Shown here in pieces: positions 15,652 through 25,620 of a stretch of DNA of 47,267 nt. The first letter of the stretch is position 1, and each line of letters opens with the position of its first letter. Made by a program: the position numbers and the translations under genes. Under the pieces are notes generated by a model that saw nothing but the letters and a program-made list of their open reading frames with translations, made no database searches and was not told the origin of the DNA. The DNA is from JAQUBU01 sp036677685 (GTDB lineage: Bacteria > Bacillota > Syntrophomonadia > Syntrophomonadales > Syntrophomonadaceae). The DNA lies in assembly GCA_036677685.1 (NCBI GenBank), contig JAVBWA010000028.1, forward strand, positions 1-47,267, written 5' to 3'.

Positions 15652-17223
15652 CTATAAGTTTAGCCTTGCCTTGGTTTTATTTATAACCCACTCCGCTTCT
15701 TCTAAATGCAAAATCTTTACCATCAGACCATAAATTAAAGCCCCTAAAATAACAGCGGAGAAAAACATAATGATATCAGCCTTAAAACCAGCTTTTAGAA
15801 TACTTCCCATACACATATATAACAAGAATACTCCTATACCCATAATAACAGATGCTACGATAATCTTAGCTCCGGTAGTGAGCAGTATCTTTCCTCCTAT
15901 ATGTCCTATTTTTCTGCGCAGGGACCATAATAACATGATAATACTAAAGATAAATGATATGGATGTACCCAGAGCAAGACCTCCGTGGGCCAAGTATCTC
16001 ACCAATACCAGGTTAAAACCAATATTTATAGCAACCGTAGCCAACCCAATATACATCGGAGTTAAGGTATCTTGAAGCGAATAAAAAGCTCTAAAAACCA
16101 CCTCTCTCAGAGACATAGCCGGAAGTCCCAGTGCAAAAAATAGCAAAGCAATAGCAGTTAGCCCTGCAGCGTTACTATCAAATTCGCCCCGCTGATAGAC
16201 TATTCGGACTATAGGTTCACGCAAAATGATAATCCCTACTGTTATGGGCATAATGACTAAAAAAAGACTATTTAAAGAGCTTATCAAAGATCTTAAAAAC
16301 TGCCTGGTATCATTTATCGCAGCCGATTGCGCCAATTCAGGATAAATAGCATTGGCAACCGCGACAGCTATAATTCCAAAAACCAATATATTTAACTTGG
16401 TGGCGTAATGTAAGGCTGCAATACTTCCTTCATTCAAACTTGAAGCCAATATTCTATCTACCAAAAGATTAATCTGACCGGCCCCGCTACCTACAATAAC
16501 CGGTAAAATAAGTACCCCCATTTTACGAAATCCAGGGTGAGAAAACGTAAGCTTAAGCTTGTATTTAAAACCTACTCTACGTAATTCAGGAACCTGAAAC
16601 AGCCATTGCGAAACTACTCCCAACAGGGTACCAACTGCTAAACCGGTAATGCCCCATTTTGCTCCCAACAATAAAAGAGAGCCTATAATAAAAATATTGT
16701 AAGGTACTCCAATAAAAGCCGGATATAAAAACTTTTTCTGACTTTGTAATACACCTGTTCCCAGCCCTGCCAGACCTAGAAAAAGCATCATGGGGAACAT
16801 TATCTTACTTAGCCTAACTGTCAGTTCAAATACCTCTCCGCTAAATCCGGGTGCCACAATATGGACCAGGAAACCGGTAAATAATTCTCCTAGTAAAACA
16901 AGGATGGACAGAACAATTGCTACAATAGTAATAACAGAATTAACCAAAGCCAGAACGGACTCCCGACCTTCTTTTTCCTCATACTCGGTTGCTAAAGGAA
17001 TTAGCGTGGTTGTTAATGCACTGCCTACAACTGAAAACAACATCTGAGGTATTACCAAAGCCACCAGATAAGCATCAACTACCTTTGATGTACCAAAAAA
17101 AGCTGCGGTTACTATTTCCCTAACAAAACCCAACATCTTACTGGTAGCAGTACCAACAGATAGTATTGCAGTATTAATAGCGGGACTTATCCCCGATGTT
17201 TCTCTCCTAGTTTTAATTTCCAT
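15652..17223 (-). CDS. murJ: MurJ/MviN-family lipid-linked sugar flippase
   Basis: A 523-residue polytopic membrane protein from ATG 17223; the fcl stop is only 2 bp upstream. About 14 hydrophobic helices are visible. Family features include the N-terminal SKMLGFVREIVTAAFFG, DAYLVALVIPQ and FPMMLFLGLAGLGTGVLQ. MurJ flips lipid II; here it lies inside a polysaccharide operon that otherwise has no recognisable Wzx flippase, so it may translocate the undecaprenyl-linked repeat unit. The family is certain; the substrate is inference. Paralogues elsewhere in the genome would be expected for peptidoglycan. Confidence 0.88.
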   Translation of the reverse strand: MEIKTRRETSGISPAINTAILSVGTATSKMLGFVREIVTAAFFGTSKVVDAYLVALVIPQMLFSVVGSALTTTLIPLATEYEEKEGRESVLALVNSVITIVAIVLSILVLLGELFTGFLVHIVAPGFSGEVFELTVRLSKIMFPMMLFLGLAGLGTGVLQSQKKFLYPAFIGVPYNIFIIGSLLLLGAKWGITGLAVGTLLGVVSQWLFQVPELRRVGFKYKLKLTFSHPGFRKMGVLILPVIVGSGAGQINLLVDRILASSLNEGSIAALHYATKLNILVFGIIAVAVANAIYPELAQSAAINDTRQFLRSLISSLNSLFLVIMPITVGIIILREPIVRIVYQRGEFDSNAAGLTAIALLFFALGLPAMSLREVVFRAFYSLQDTLTPMYIGLATVAINIGFNLVLVRYLAHGGLALGTSISFIFSIIMLLWSLRRKIGHIGGKILLTTGAKIIVASVIMGIGVFLLYMCMGSILKAGFKADIIMFFSAVILGALIYGLMVKILHLEEAEWVINKTKARLNL

Positions 17224-17225
17224 AG

Positions 17226-18167
17226 CTATTTCTCTTTTATGGAATAGAATTCTGTAAACCATTCATAGGTAAGCCTTATCCCTTGGTTCAACGTTGTTTT
17301 CGCCTTCCAGCCCATTGAGTTGAGCCTGCTAACATCCAAAAGCTTTCGTGGTGTACCATCTGGTTTGGAAGTATCATATACAATCTCCCCATTAAATCCT
17401 GTCAACCGTTTTATCAAATTAGCTAATTCACTAATAGCTGAATCTTTTCCCACACCAATATTAACGATATCTGAGCCATCATACTTATTCATTAGAAATA
17501 TACAAGCATCAGCAAGGTCATCAACATAAAGAAACTCTCTAAGCGGTGTACCCGTCCCCCATAGAACCACTTTTTCTTGATTATTCGTTTTAGCTTCATG
17601 GAATTTTCGAATTAAAGCAGGTAAAACATGTGATGTCTCTAAATCAAAATTATCACCGGGTCCATAAAGGTTAGTAGGCATAACGCTTATATAACTGCAA
17701 CCATACTGCTTGTTATAAGCCTGGCACATCTTAATACCTGATATCTTGGCTATAGCATAGGCATCATTGGTAGGTTCCAATTCACCTGTAAGCAAATATT
17801 CCTCTTTTAACGGCTGAGCAGCAAATTTAGGGTAGATACAGGATGAGCCTAAAAAGAGAAGCTTTTTGACCCCATACCGATATGCTGCATCTAAAACATT
17901 GGTCTGAATTAAGATATTATCTCGAATAAAATCAGCCGGAAATGTATTATTTGCATTAATTCCACCTACCCTAGCGGCTGCCAGCAGTACATACTCGGGG
18001 TGGGTTTTCGAAAAGAACTCCTCAACCTCCGTCTGCTTAGTAAGATCTAACTCTGTAAATGACTTGCAAACCAAATGGTTATAACCGGCTTCTACTAATC
18101 GTCTCACTAGCGCTGACCCTACAAGGCCCTCATGTCCAGCTACATAAATTTTAGCAGCTTTATCCAT
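17226..18167 (-). CDS. fcl: GDP-L-fucose synthase
   Basis: A 313-residue epimerase/reductase starting MDKAAKIYVAGHEGLVGSA. GDP-4-keto-6-deoxymannose from Gmd is epimerised and reduced to GDP-L-fucose. Visible are LLAAARVGGINAN, LFLGSSCIYP and the catalytic YAIAK. ATG 18167 is preferred over an upstream in-frame TTG because AAAAGGAG lies six bases before it. It overlaps the gmd stop by 8 bp, so the two are coupled. Confidence 0.93.
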   Translation of the reverse strand: MDKAAKIYVAGHEGLVGSALVRRLVEAGYNHLVCKSFTELDLTKQTEVEEFFSKTHPEYVLLAAARVGGINANNTFPADFIRDNILIQTNVLDAAYRYGVKKLLFLGSSCIYPKFAAQPLKEEYLLTGELEPTNDAYAIAKISGIKMCQAYNKQYGCSYISVMPTNLYGPGDNFDLETSHVLPALIRKFHEAKTNNQEKVVLWGTGTPLREFLYVDDLADACIFLMNKYDGSDIVNIGVGKDSAISELANLIKRLTGFNGEIVYDTSKPDGTPRKLLDVSRLNSMGWKAKTTLNQGIRLTYEWFTEFYSIKEK

Positions 18168-19209
18168 TAGCAACTCCTTTTAAGGTAATAGCATAACCTG
18201 CATCTTTCAGGGTTTTCTCCTGCCTGGCAAGATTCAGATCATCCTCAACCATCATCCTAACCAGTTCATCAATGTCAACCTCGGGCTTCCAACCAAGTTG
18301 CTGCTGAGCTTGACGAGCATCCCCAAGCAAAAAATCAACCTCTGTTGGCCGAAAATAACGGGGGTCAATCTCCACATATCTCTGCCATTCAAGTTTCAAA
18401 TAGCCAAATACTCGTTCTAAAAATTCGCGAACACTATAAGATTTTCCAGTCGCAATGACAAAATCATCAGCCTTATCCTGCTGTAGCATCATCCACATAG
18501 CCTTTACATAATCACCAGCAAAGCCCCAATCCCTTTTAACCTCCAGATTCCCAAGATATAATTTATCCTGAAGCCTCAGTTTAATCCTGGTTGCAGCCCG
18601 GGTAATTTTACGAGTAACAAATGTCTCACCACGGCGGGGTGATTCGTGATTAAACAGTATGCCATTGCACGCATACATATCATATGCTTCTCGGTAGTTT
18701 ACTACCTGCCAATAAGCATAAACCTTAGCACAGGCATAGGGACTACGAGGGTAAAAGGGTGTTTTTTCCGATTGCGGGGGAGGAGCGGCACCAAACATTT
18801 CAGACGAACTAGCCTGATAAATACGCACCTGTTGTCCGATTCTATCCTGGTAGTCACGCACCGCCTCTAGAAGCCTTAAGGTACCCATGGCTACAACATC
18901 AACCGTATATTCCGGTACATCAAAGGAAACCTTGACATGGGACTGGGCTGCCAGATTATATAACTCATCAGGTTGCACTTTTTCGAGGATTTTACGCAGG
19001 CCGGTACCATCAGTTAGATCACCATAATGAAGGAACAACCGAATACCTTTTTCGTGAGGATCTTCATAAATATGATCAATGCGGTCTGTGTTGAAAGTAG
19101 ATGAACGGCGAATAATTCCGTGAACCTCATATCCTTTGGAAAGTAACAATTCGGCTAAATAGGAACCATCCTGCCCGGTAATTCCGGTAATTAGTGCTCG
19201 TTTATTCAT
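18160..19209 (-). CDS. gmd: GDP-mannose 4,6-dehydratase
   Basis: A 349-residue short-chain dehydrogenase starting MNKRALITGITGQDGSYLAE, with the Gmd signatures HGIIRRSSTFNTDRIDH, QASSSEMFG and the catalytic YACAK. It converts GDP-mannose to GDP-4-keto-6-deoxymannose. It is adjacent to fcl, and GDP-mannose is supplied by manC/manB in the same locus, giving a complete route to GDP-L-fucose. It starts 10 bp after the glycosyltransferase stop. Confidence 0.95.
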   Translation of the reverse strand: MNKRALITGITGQDGSYLAELLLSKGYEVHGIIRRSSTFNTDRIDHIYEDPHEKGIRLFLHYGDLTDGTGLRKILEKVQPDELYNLAAQSHVKVSFDVPEYTVDVVAMGTLRLLEAVRDYQDRIGQQVRIYQASSSEMFGAAPPPQSEKTPFYPRSPYACAKVYAYWQVVNYREAYDMYACNGILFNHESPRRGETFVTRKITRAATRIKLRLQDKLYLGNLEVKRDWGFAGDYVKAMWMMLQQDKADDFVIATGKSYSVREFLERVFGYLKLEWQRYVEIDPRYFRPTEVDFLLGDARQAQQQLGWKPEVDIDELVRMMVEDDLNLARQEKTLKDAGYAITLKGVANG

Positions 19210-19219
19210 TTCTCTCCCC

Positions 19220-20464
19220 CTATTTCTTTACAAGCTCCAGCAATCTTGATTCAAAGTCTTCCAATATGCGTTCTTTAGTCAACCACTGTTCGGCGTATTT
19301 TCTGGCATTTTCACCCATTCTGTTCCGCAGTTCCCCTTCTTCTACCATCTTCTTAATGCTATCAACAAATGGGTTCAACTCTTCCGGTGGGCAAACAAAT
19401 CCAGTTTCATAAGAATCTACAACTTCATAAAGCGTTGTTCCGGGGTCTGCTGTTGCAATACAAGGTCTTCCGGCAGCAAGAATGTTGGTTAATTTTGAAG
19501 GCATGACAATATCAGCGGCCTCGCGTTTCTGTACCACCAGGTGAATATCTGCTGCCGCCAACATCTCTGGTAGCTTTTCAAAAGGTTGTACGGGTAAAAA
19601 CAAAAGATTTTCTAAATTCATTAGTTTTGACAATCCCTCTAGCCTGGACTTAGCTGCTCCTGCTCCTACCATAAGGAAATAAACCTTAACATTATTCCTT
19701 AATTTATCTGCTGCCTGCAATACTAATTCAAGGCCTTGTTTTTCACCCATATTTCCAGCATACATTATTAGAACACTGGCTTTATCTATACCAAGTTCCA
19801 GTCTAAACTGATTCTCCCGGGGAAGTGGACGAATAAAATCTATATCTGACCAGTTAGGGAAGAGCCAGGTTTTATTATCCGGTACCCCTTTGGCAATTAT
19901 CCGATTCCTCATAGCCTCAGTAATTGTCGATACCCGGGTAGCCCGGGATAATAAGAAGTTTTCTATTTTATACAAGATTGTCCCCACTAACCCCGAATTC
20001 AACATACCTAAGCGGACTGCTGCATCGACCTGCAAATCTTGAATATGAAAAACCCAGGGAACCCCGCGAAGCTTACTATACAACCAGGGATAAACCCCTA
20101 TCTGTAATGGTGGACATACCCCAATGACTACGTCATATCGTTTTGAAAATGTAATACCCCACCACCATCTCAAGGCATTAATAGAAAAACTACTCTCATG
20201 CCTTATTCGAGTTCGGGCACTAACATTATCAGCCCTAGGTACATATAGCGGAGTTCTATAAACAGTAATACCATCTATTTTTTCAGTAAACGACCGTCTA
20301 TTTTGGTATTCTTCATAAATTTCCCACTGCGGATAATACGGCATCCCGACAATAGCATCTACTATATGACCACGAGCAACTAACCATGTAGCCATTTCTG
20401 TAGTGTATTTTCCTGTTGCTGTAGGTTCGGGGGCAAAATTTATTCCTGACACCAGTATTTTCAT
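19220..20464 (-). CDS. GT4 glycosyltransferase, WcaI/WbuB-like
   Basis: A 414-residue GT-B enzyme. MKILVSGINFAPEPTATGKY and GMPYYPQWEIYEEY are characteristic of the WcaI/WbuB group, which includes probable fucosyltransferases of colanic acid and O-antigen loci. The C-terminal donor domain shows MYAGNMGEKQGLE and KLTNILAAGRPCIA. It lies directly upstream of gmd and fcl, which supports, without proving, GDP-fucose as donor. It starts 2 bp after the preceding gene's stop. Confidence 0.85.
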   Translation of the reverse strand: MKILVSGINFAPEPTATGKYTTEMATWLVARGHIVDAIVGMPYYPQWEIYEEYQNRRSFTEKIDGITVYRTPLYVPRADNVSARTRIRHESSFSINALRWWWGITFSKRYDVVIGVCPPLQIGVYPWLYSKLRGVPWVFHIQDLQVDAAVRLGMLNSGLVGTILYKIENFLLSRATRVSTITEAMRNRIIAKGVPDNKTWLFPNWSDIDFIRPLPRENQFRLELGIDKASVLIMYAGNMGEKQGLELVLQAADKLRNNVKVYFLMVGAGAAKSRLEGLSKLMNLENLLFLPVQPFEKLPEMLAAADIHLVVQKREAADIVMPSKLTNILAAGRPCIATADPGTTLYEVVDSYETGFVCPPEELNPFVDSIKKMVEEGELRNRMGENARKYAEQWLTKERILEDFESRLLELVKK

Positions 20465-20466
20465 AA

Positions 20467-21693
20467 CTATGCCTCAGTTTTTTTAACCAATTCTTGAGAA
20501 TGAATGTTAATCAAAACCTTCTTATATATCTCCATTAAAATGGTGTAGTTACGCTCCTTAGTATAATCGGCCAAATATGTTTCCCGAGCATTTCTACTCA
20601 TCTGACTCCAACCAGGTTCTTTAGTTTTTAATGATTTCAAAAGGACTCGATTTAAATCTTTAATGTTATTTGGTTTAAAAAGAAATCCATTATTACCATC
20701 TCTTACTGACTCAGGTATTCCAGCCAGTTGGGGAGCAATTACAGGTGTACCGAGGGAAAGGGCCTCTAAAATTACCATAGGTAATCCTTCATACCACCTT
20801 GATGATATTACAAGATACTTGCTGCTGCCTACTTCTTGCAGTGCATCTTTACGTGAAAGCCACCCCCTCCAACTAACATTAGGGCAATTTTTATATTTTT
20901 CTTCTAAGAATGTACGTTCAGGCCCATCGCCTATTATTATAAGTTGATTATCTGTTGTTTGAGATAAATACTCCCAAGCCTCCAGTAGTATATCAACCCC
21001 TTTTTCTTGGCTTATTCTACCTACAAACACTATTTTATTTTCCCTGGTAGGCAACGTTTCATTAAATAACTGAATACTATCTGGAATAAAATTAGGCTTA
21101 ACGTAAATCCTATCTGAAGGTAAATTTGCTCGTTCCATAAGAGACTTCATAAAATAACTTAAAACAATAAACGCACCTACTTTGTTCTGATATGTGCCTA
21201 AAATATTGTGTAATAGTTGCATAAGAACATTAGCGCTTGTGGCTGCGAGAGAATTTCTATAACATTTATATCTCAATGCGTTGAGGGAACTAGATTCTAC
21301 ACATTTTTCACAGGTCTCTCCATCTCGCATTAAAAGAGCATTAGCACACATTAAACGATAATTATGTAAAGTCAACACTGTAGGTATGTTCAGTGTAGCA
21401 GCAGCCCAAAAAATACTAGGACTTATGAGAGGAAAAGTATTATGAACGTGAACAATATCAGGCTTTGCTTCACTAAACATCTTTTTAGCCCTTTTGTATG
21501 AATTCCATGACCAACTAGTGTTTAATCCTGTACAAATAGCAGATTTAAGCCCCGATACATTAGCCTCCTTATTTGAAAGAGTAAATCGAAAAACAGTATG
21601 CCCATGTGATTCTAATAAATCCCGCTCATCATCAATAACAACATCTTCTCCCCCAGGATTCAAGTAAAAGTTGTGCACTTGTATAATTCTCAT
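20467..21693 (-). CDS. GT4 glycosyltransferase
   Basis: A 408-residue GT-B glycosyltransferase. The N-terminal acceptor domain begins MRIIQVHNFYLNPGGEDVV and includes DIVHVHNTFPLISPSIF. The donor domain shows FVGRISQEKGVDILLEAW, and the E-x7-E motif appears as EGLPMVILEALSLGTPVIAP. It transfers a sugar to the growing lipid-linked repeat; donor and linkage cannot be read from sequence. The AT-rich composition matches the exchangeable core of the locus. Confidence 0.87.
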   Translation of the reverse strand: MRIIQVHNFYLNPGGEDVVIDDERDLLESHGHTVFRFTLSNKEANVSGLKSAICTGLNTSWSWNSYKRAKKMFSEAKPDIVHVHNTFPLISPSIFWAAATLNIPTVLTLHNYRLMCANALLMRDGETCEKCVESSSLNALRYKCYRNSLAATSANVLMQLLHNILGTYQNKVGAFIVLSYFMKSLMERANLPSDRIYVKPNFIPDSIQLFNETLPTRENKIVFVGRISQEKGVDILLEAWEYLSQTTDNQLIIIGDGPERTFLEEKYKNCPNVSWRGWLSRKDALQEVGSSKYLVISSRWYEGLPMVILEALSLGTPVIAPQLAGIPESVRDGNNGFLFKPNNIKDLNRVLLKSLKTKEPGWSQMSRNARETYLADYTKERNYTILMEIYKKVLINIHSQELVKKTEA

Positions 21694-21738
21694 TCCAACT
21701 CTCCTCTTATAAATTGGAGTCCATGGTTTTTCTTAGAA

Positions 21739-23142
21739 TTAGAATCCTCTCGATTCATTATCACAATTATTTTGAATATCTGGTTTATACCTAAACGGTA
21801 GTAAGCTACTAATTAATATTGCAATACCTATATGCACGAGATTTAATAGAACTCCTCCTTGTAGAAAAGCTGTAAACATATTAACCGCAGAAATATTAAA
21901 ACAATCAATTAATATCGCAAAATAAAAACTCATTCTAACGGGGCAAAACGACCATTCTCGTATCCATTTGTCGATTATTGCAAGAAAAATGCCAATACAC
22001 AGTGAATAGGTTATAACGCCCCATACCCCAAAATCTGCCCATGCACATCCTAAATATGATGTAGGCCATGATGTATACGGTTGGCCGAATATTACCCAAG
22101 GTAAATACTGATCTGGGTTATGACCACTAAGACCAAATACGTCTCTAATAAGTTGTGTTGCTCCTCCATGTAAAAATAGATGGTCATTCGGATAAAAAGC
22201 TAGATAAAGCTCCAAAACACGTGCATTTTCAATAAATACTCTATAGCAAAATGCCTGTAGACCATTAGTAAAGGACATTTCATATTGTTTTGTATATAGA
22301 AAGCTTATAATTATTCCAAAACCAAGAATGGTTAAAGCCAATTTAGGTAAATATTGAAACAGATTAAGTTCAAAAACGTTTTTAAAGTTTCTTACAAACC
22401 ATAGACCAACTATTAAATATACTAATGGTAATAAAAGGCGACTTTTTTGTGCCATCGTTGAATTTGTAATTACTATAATAATTAACAATAAAGCAACGTA
22501 ATTTTTGCCTCTTAGATTATGTTTTTGTAAATATATTGTTAAAAAAGTGAGAGCTGGCATTACCCCATATAATGACTTATCGAAAAACCAATATAGAGGT
22601 TTCTCACTAATTATGCTATAAATAAAAAATCTATTCTCGGCCATACTGCCTTGAATGTGCCCTTGTATAAAGTATATTGGGTTATATATCGTAATCACTT
22701 CAAATGTTATAAAAATGCTACATAATGCATAAAAACTAAAAATAGTATAGACAACAATTAACAATGGTCTGTTCACAACAGTTATATTATTAGGAATAGT
22801 GTCAGTGGAGGTTTTTCTAATTCTTATTAATTGGTATCCAATTAACAAGAATAAAAGGCCTAAAAATACCACCATGATTTGTCTATATTTTAGTGAGTTA
22901 TCGACTGAGTAATTTAAAAGTGTCTCATTTATCCCTTGAGAAAACGGTAATCCGATAACTTGAAATAAATATAATCCAATAATAACTATCATTAATAGAT
23001 TAATATGAGAAAATATTTTTAATTTAAAACATATGTAAATAAATAATATTCCCAATGAATATGTAATAAAAAGTAGCGAATAGTTAATTTGAATAAAATC
23101 ATACATACTTAATATGTTCTCTTTCCGAAATCCTATAATCAA
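21739..23142 (-). CDS. wzy: Wzy-like polysaccharide polymerase
   Basis: A 467-residue integral membrane protein with about 11-12 hydrophobic helices and a long polar loop (roughly 270-360) carrying LFLHGGATQLIRDVFGLSGH and YTSWPTSYLGCAWADFGVWG. This topology is typical of O-antigen polymerases (Wzy/EpsG type), which join lipid-linked repeat units on the outer face of the membrane. Primary sequence is poorly conserved in this family, so the call rests on topology and context. It is strongly AT-rich and overlaps the next glycosyltransferase frame by four bases (23139-23142). Confidence 0.75.
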   Translation of the reverse strand: MIIGFRKENILSMYDFIQINYSLLFITYSLGILFIYICFKLKIFSHINLLMIVIIGLYLFQVIGLPFSQGINETLLNYSVDNSLKYRQIMVVFLGLLFLLIGYQLIRIRKTSTDTIPNNITVVNRPLLIVVYTIFSFYALCSIFITFEVITIYNPIYFIQGHIQGSMAENRFFIYSIISEKPLYWFFDKSLYGVMPALTFLTIYLQKHNLRGKNYVALLLIIIVITNSTMAQKSRLLLPLVYLIVGLWFVRNFKNVFELNLFQYLPKLALTILGFGIIISFLYTKQYEMSFTNGLQAFCYRVFIENARVLELYLAFYPNDHLFLHGGATQLIRDVFGLSGHNPDQYLPWVIFGQPYTSWPTSYLGCAWADFGVWGVITYSLCIGIFLAIIDKWIREWSFCPVRMSFYFAILIDCFNISAVNMFTAFLQGGVLLNLVHIGIAILISSLLPFRYKPDIQNNCDNESRGF

Positions 23143-24284
23143 AATTTATTATTACAGCTACGAGAATCTAGTGTCTTCATCACTGCTTCTTTGTATCCTA
23201 CTGTCATAGTATCAACATTAAATTGACTTTGAATGGTTTCAAGAGCACAACAACACATATGCTTACGAATATCTTTTGGTTGAGAAGTAAATTTCTGAAT
23301 TAACCGCGATAAATCATTTGCATCCGGTACTTTATTTAACACATAACCATTAACTCCGTCTTTTATAAGATCCACTTCTGTACCATCAGCTACTCCGCTT
23401 ATAACTGGAATTCCAAATGACATCATTTCTTGTATAGCTAGACCCCCCCGTCCTGGCAATATCCCAAGATGGCATTTGCTCAGTAATTTCAATTTTGTAT
23501 TAAAATCATAAATCCCATCAACAAATTGGATTTTATGTTGCACACCCAGTTTGCTTGTTAAAAATTGTAAATTACCTTTTTCAGCTCCATCACCAATTAC
23601 TACCAGCTTTATTTTGTTGCTATTTAGCAAGGCTATTGCCTCAATAAGTACATCAATTTTTTTTTGATTAATCAATCTTCCAATTGTAACTATATTTATT
23701 AAGCTGGACTCATTTTTCCGTTCTATTTTGGCTCTAATATACTGTTCCGTCTCGAAATTAAGTGGTTTTAGCGTAGAATTAGTAGCAGTATAAACAGGTT
23801 TTTTATAACCACTATATATATTGGAAGCATGGCTACTATAGCCAATAAAACCTGCTGTTCCTTTATAAAACCAATTAATTAACGGCCCAAGAATTTTTCT
23901 TAATGGTGACCTAGTTTTTTCAGGTATGTTACCTAAGCCCCAAACTAAATAGGGAATTTTTTTAATTCTGCTATAAAGTGCCACTTGTAAGCTGTTAGGT
24001 AAACCTCCTAAATCTTCTGTTATTATTAAATTAGGATTATATCTTTTTAAGACTATTAATAATGAAGGAATAAAAATAAACTCTTCCTCTAAACCAGTAA
24101 TAACAATCCTCTTATTTATGCTAGAAAGCTTAATCGCCCAAGCTTTTTTATCAATCTTTCCCATAGGTTTGGCATAAATAAGCAAAAACTCAATATCTTC
24201 TTTTAGCAATTCTCTGTACAACGATTCGAAAAATTCCATTCTATAGTGGGCAAAAAATCTTTGAACTAATATAATCCTTGCCAT
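23139..24284 (-). CDS. GT4 glycosyltransferase
   Basis: A 381-residue GT-B enzyme from ATG 24284 (MARIILVQRFFAHYR). The donor domain shows IVTIGRLINQKKIDVLIEAI, LVVIGDGAEKG and, at the E-x7-E position, GLAIQEMMSFGIPVISG. The specific sugar is not predictable. Just upstream an out-of-frame ATG-TAC-TAA overlaps the start as TAATG. The ribosome site AAAGGA lies 14 bases before the real ATG but close to that two-codon frame, so reinitiation may set its expression. Confidence 0.82.
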   Translation of the reverse strand: MARIILVQRFFAHYRMEFFESLYRELLKEDIEFLLIYAKPMGKIDKKAWAIKLSSINKRIVITGLEEEFIFIPSLLIVLKRYNPNLIITEDLGGLPNSLQVALYSRIKKIPYLVWGLGNIPEKTRSPLRKILGPLINWFYKGTAGFIGYSSHASNIYSGYKKPVYTATNSTLKPLNFETEQYIRAKIERKNESSLINIVTIGRLINQKKIDVLIEAIALLNSNKIKLVVIGDGAEKGNLQFLTSKLGVQHKIQFVDGIYDFNTKLKLLSKCHLGILPGRGGLAIQEMMSFGIPVISGVADGTEVDLIKDGVNGYVLNKVPDANDLSRLIQKFTSQPKDIRKHMCCCALETIQSQFNVDTMTVGYKEAVMKTLDSRSCNNKF

Positions 24285-24321
24285 TAGTACATAGCGTTTC
24301 CTTTCTTGCTCTTTGGAGTAA

Positions 24322-25584
24322 CTATTTCCACATCCCCCTGGTATCAATGATTACTTTTTCTTTTAAAACTTCCCGGTTTACGTCGGCAAATATCCGGTGG
24401 TTGACCAGAAGTACTATAAGATCGGCTTCCTGGAGGGCTGATCCCAGATCCGTCAGTTCTATGGTGGGGTGCTCCTGCAAGGTTTGGGGCAGGCTTTTTA
24501 TATGGGGTTCGACCACCAGAATGCGGCCCAGGTCCTTTTCGGCAATTTTTTTCACGATTTCCAGGGCCGGGCTTTCCCGCAGGTCGTCTATATCGGCTTT
24601 GAATGACAGGCCCAAACAGGCTATGACCGGTTCCTTGAAGCGGGAAGCTTTGCAGCGGACCTTTTCCAGTACGAAATCAGGCTTGCCATCGTTTATTTCC
24701 CGGGCGGTACGGATAAGGCGAGCCTGCTCGGGGACCGAATCGACTATGAACCAGGGGTCTACAGCAATGCAGTGCCCCCCTACTCCAGGACCGGGTTGAA
24801 GAATGCTTACCCGGGGATGGCGATTGGCCAGTTCGATTAGTTGCCAGACATTGATGTCCAATTGGTCGCTTATCAGAGATAGTTCATTGGCAAAGGCAAT
24901 ATTTACATCGCGAAAAGCGTTTTCAGTCAGTTTACAGAGCTCAGCGGTGCGAGAGTCGGTGAGTTTGATTTCACCCTTGACAAAGCCTCTATAGAATTCC
25001 GCTGCCATAGCGGCCGAGGCCTGGTCTATGCCTCCTATAACCCGGTCGTTTTCCACCAGTTCTTTAAGTATCTGGCCGGGCAGAACCCGCTCCGGAGAAT
25101 GAGCGATATAGATACGAGCAGCGGATTCTTTTAAGGTATCCAGGCCATAGATATCTCGTTCTGGAATATGTAGATCAGGCCGGAGTTCCTTAAGCCAGTA
25201 GGCTATTTTTTCAGTGGTTTTTACCGGGCTGGTAGATTCCAGTATTATCACGTTGCCCGGTTTTATGTAGTTGGCTATGGCCCGAGTGGCTTGTTCCACA
25301 TAAGCGATGTCGGGAACATGTCCACTTTTAAAAGGGGTGGGAACAGCAATGATAAAAATATCAGCTTCATCCGGTTCTATAGCAGCATGCAGGTTGCCGC
25401 TCTGCACAGCGGCCTTGACCATTATATCCAGGTCAGGTTCATGAATCTGAATTCCTCCATTATTAATGATACCTACTGCTTCCTGATTTACATCAACTCC
25501 ATGAACTTTGTAGCCTTTGGTTGCCAGCAAGCTGGCGGTCGGCAGGCCTATGTAGCCCAAGCCCATTACACATATTTTCTGCAT
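24322..25584 (-). CDS. wecC: UDP-N-acetyl-D-mannosaminuronate-type dehydrogenase
   Basis: A 420-residue UDP-glucose/GDP-mannose dehydrogenase-family enzyme. The N-terminal NAD domain starts MQKICVMGLGYIGLPTASLL. The nucleophile is Cys272 in GVGGHCIAVDPWF. The HCIAVDPWF context and overall length fit WecC (UDP-ManNAc to UDP-ManNAcA) better than UDP-glucose dehydrogenase. No UDP-GlcNAc 2-epimerase of the non-hydrolysing WecB type is in the window, so one should exist elsewhere. It is richer in G/C than the glycosyltransferase that follows it, marking the boundary of the AT-rich core. Confidence 0.88.
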   Translation of the reverse strand: MQKICVMGLGYIGLPTASLLATKGYKVHGVDVNQEAVGIINNGGIQIHEPDLDIMVKAAVQSGNLHAAIEPDEADIFIIAVPTPFKSGHVPDIAYVEQATRAIANYIKPGNVIILESTSPVKTTEKIAYWLKELRPDLHIPERDIYGLDTLKESAARIYIAHSPERVLPGQILKELVENDRVIGGIDQASAAMAAEFYRGFVKGEIKLTDSRTAELCKLTENAFRDVNIAFANELSLISDQLDINVWQLIELANRHPRVSILQPGPGVGGHCIAVDPWFIVDSVPEQARLIRTAREINDGKPDFVLEKVRCKASRFKEPVIACLGLSFKADIDDLRESPALEIVKKIAEKDLGRILVVEPHIKSLPQTLQEHPTIELTDLGSALQEADLIVLLVNHRIFADVNREVLKEKVIIDTRGMWK

Positions 25585-25620
25585 TCAACTACACCTTCCA
25601 TATTATGTATCTTGCGAATA

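Noticed and set aside
24278..24799. plus-strand frame of 173 codons opposite wecC
   Set aside because: It mirrors the coding sequence of an intact dehydrogenase and has no independent support.
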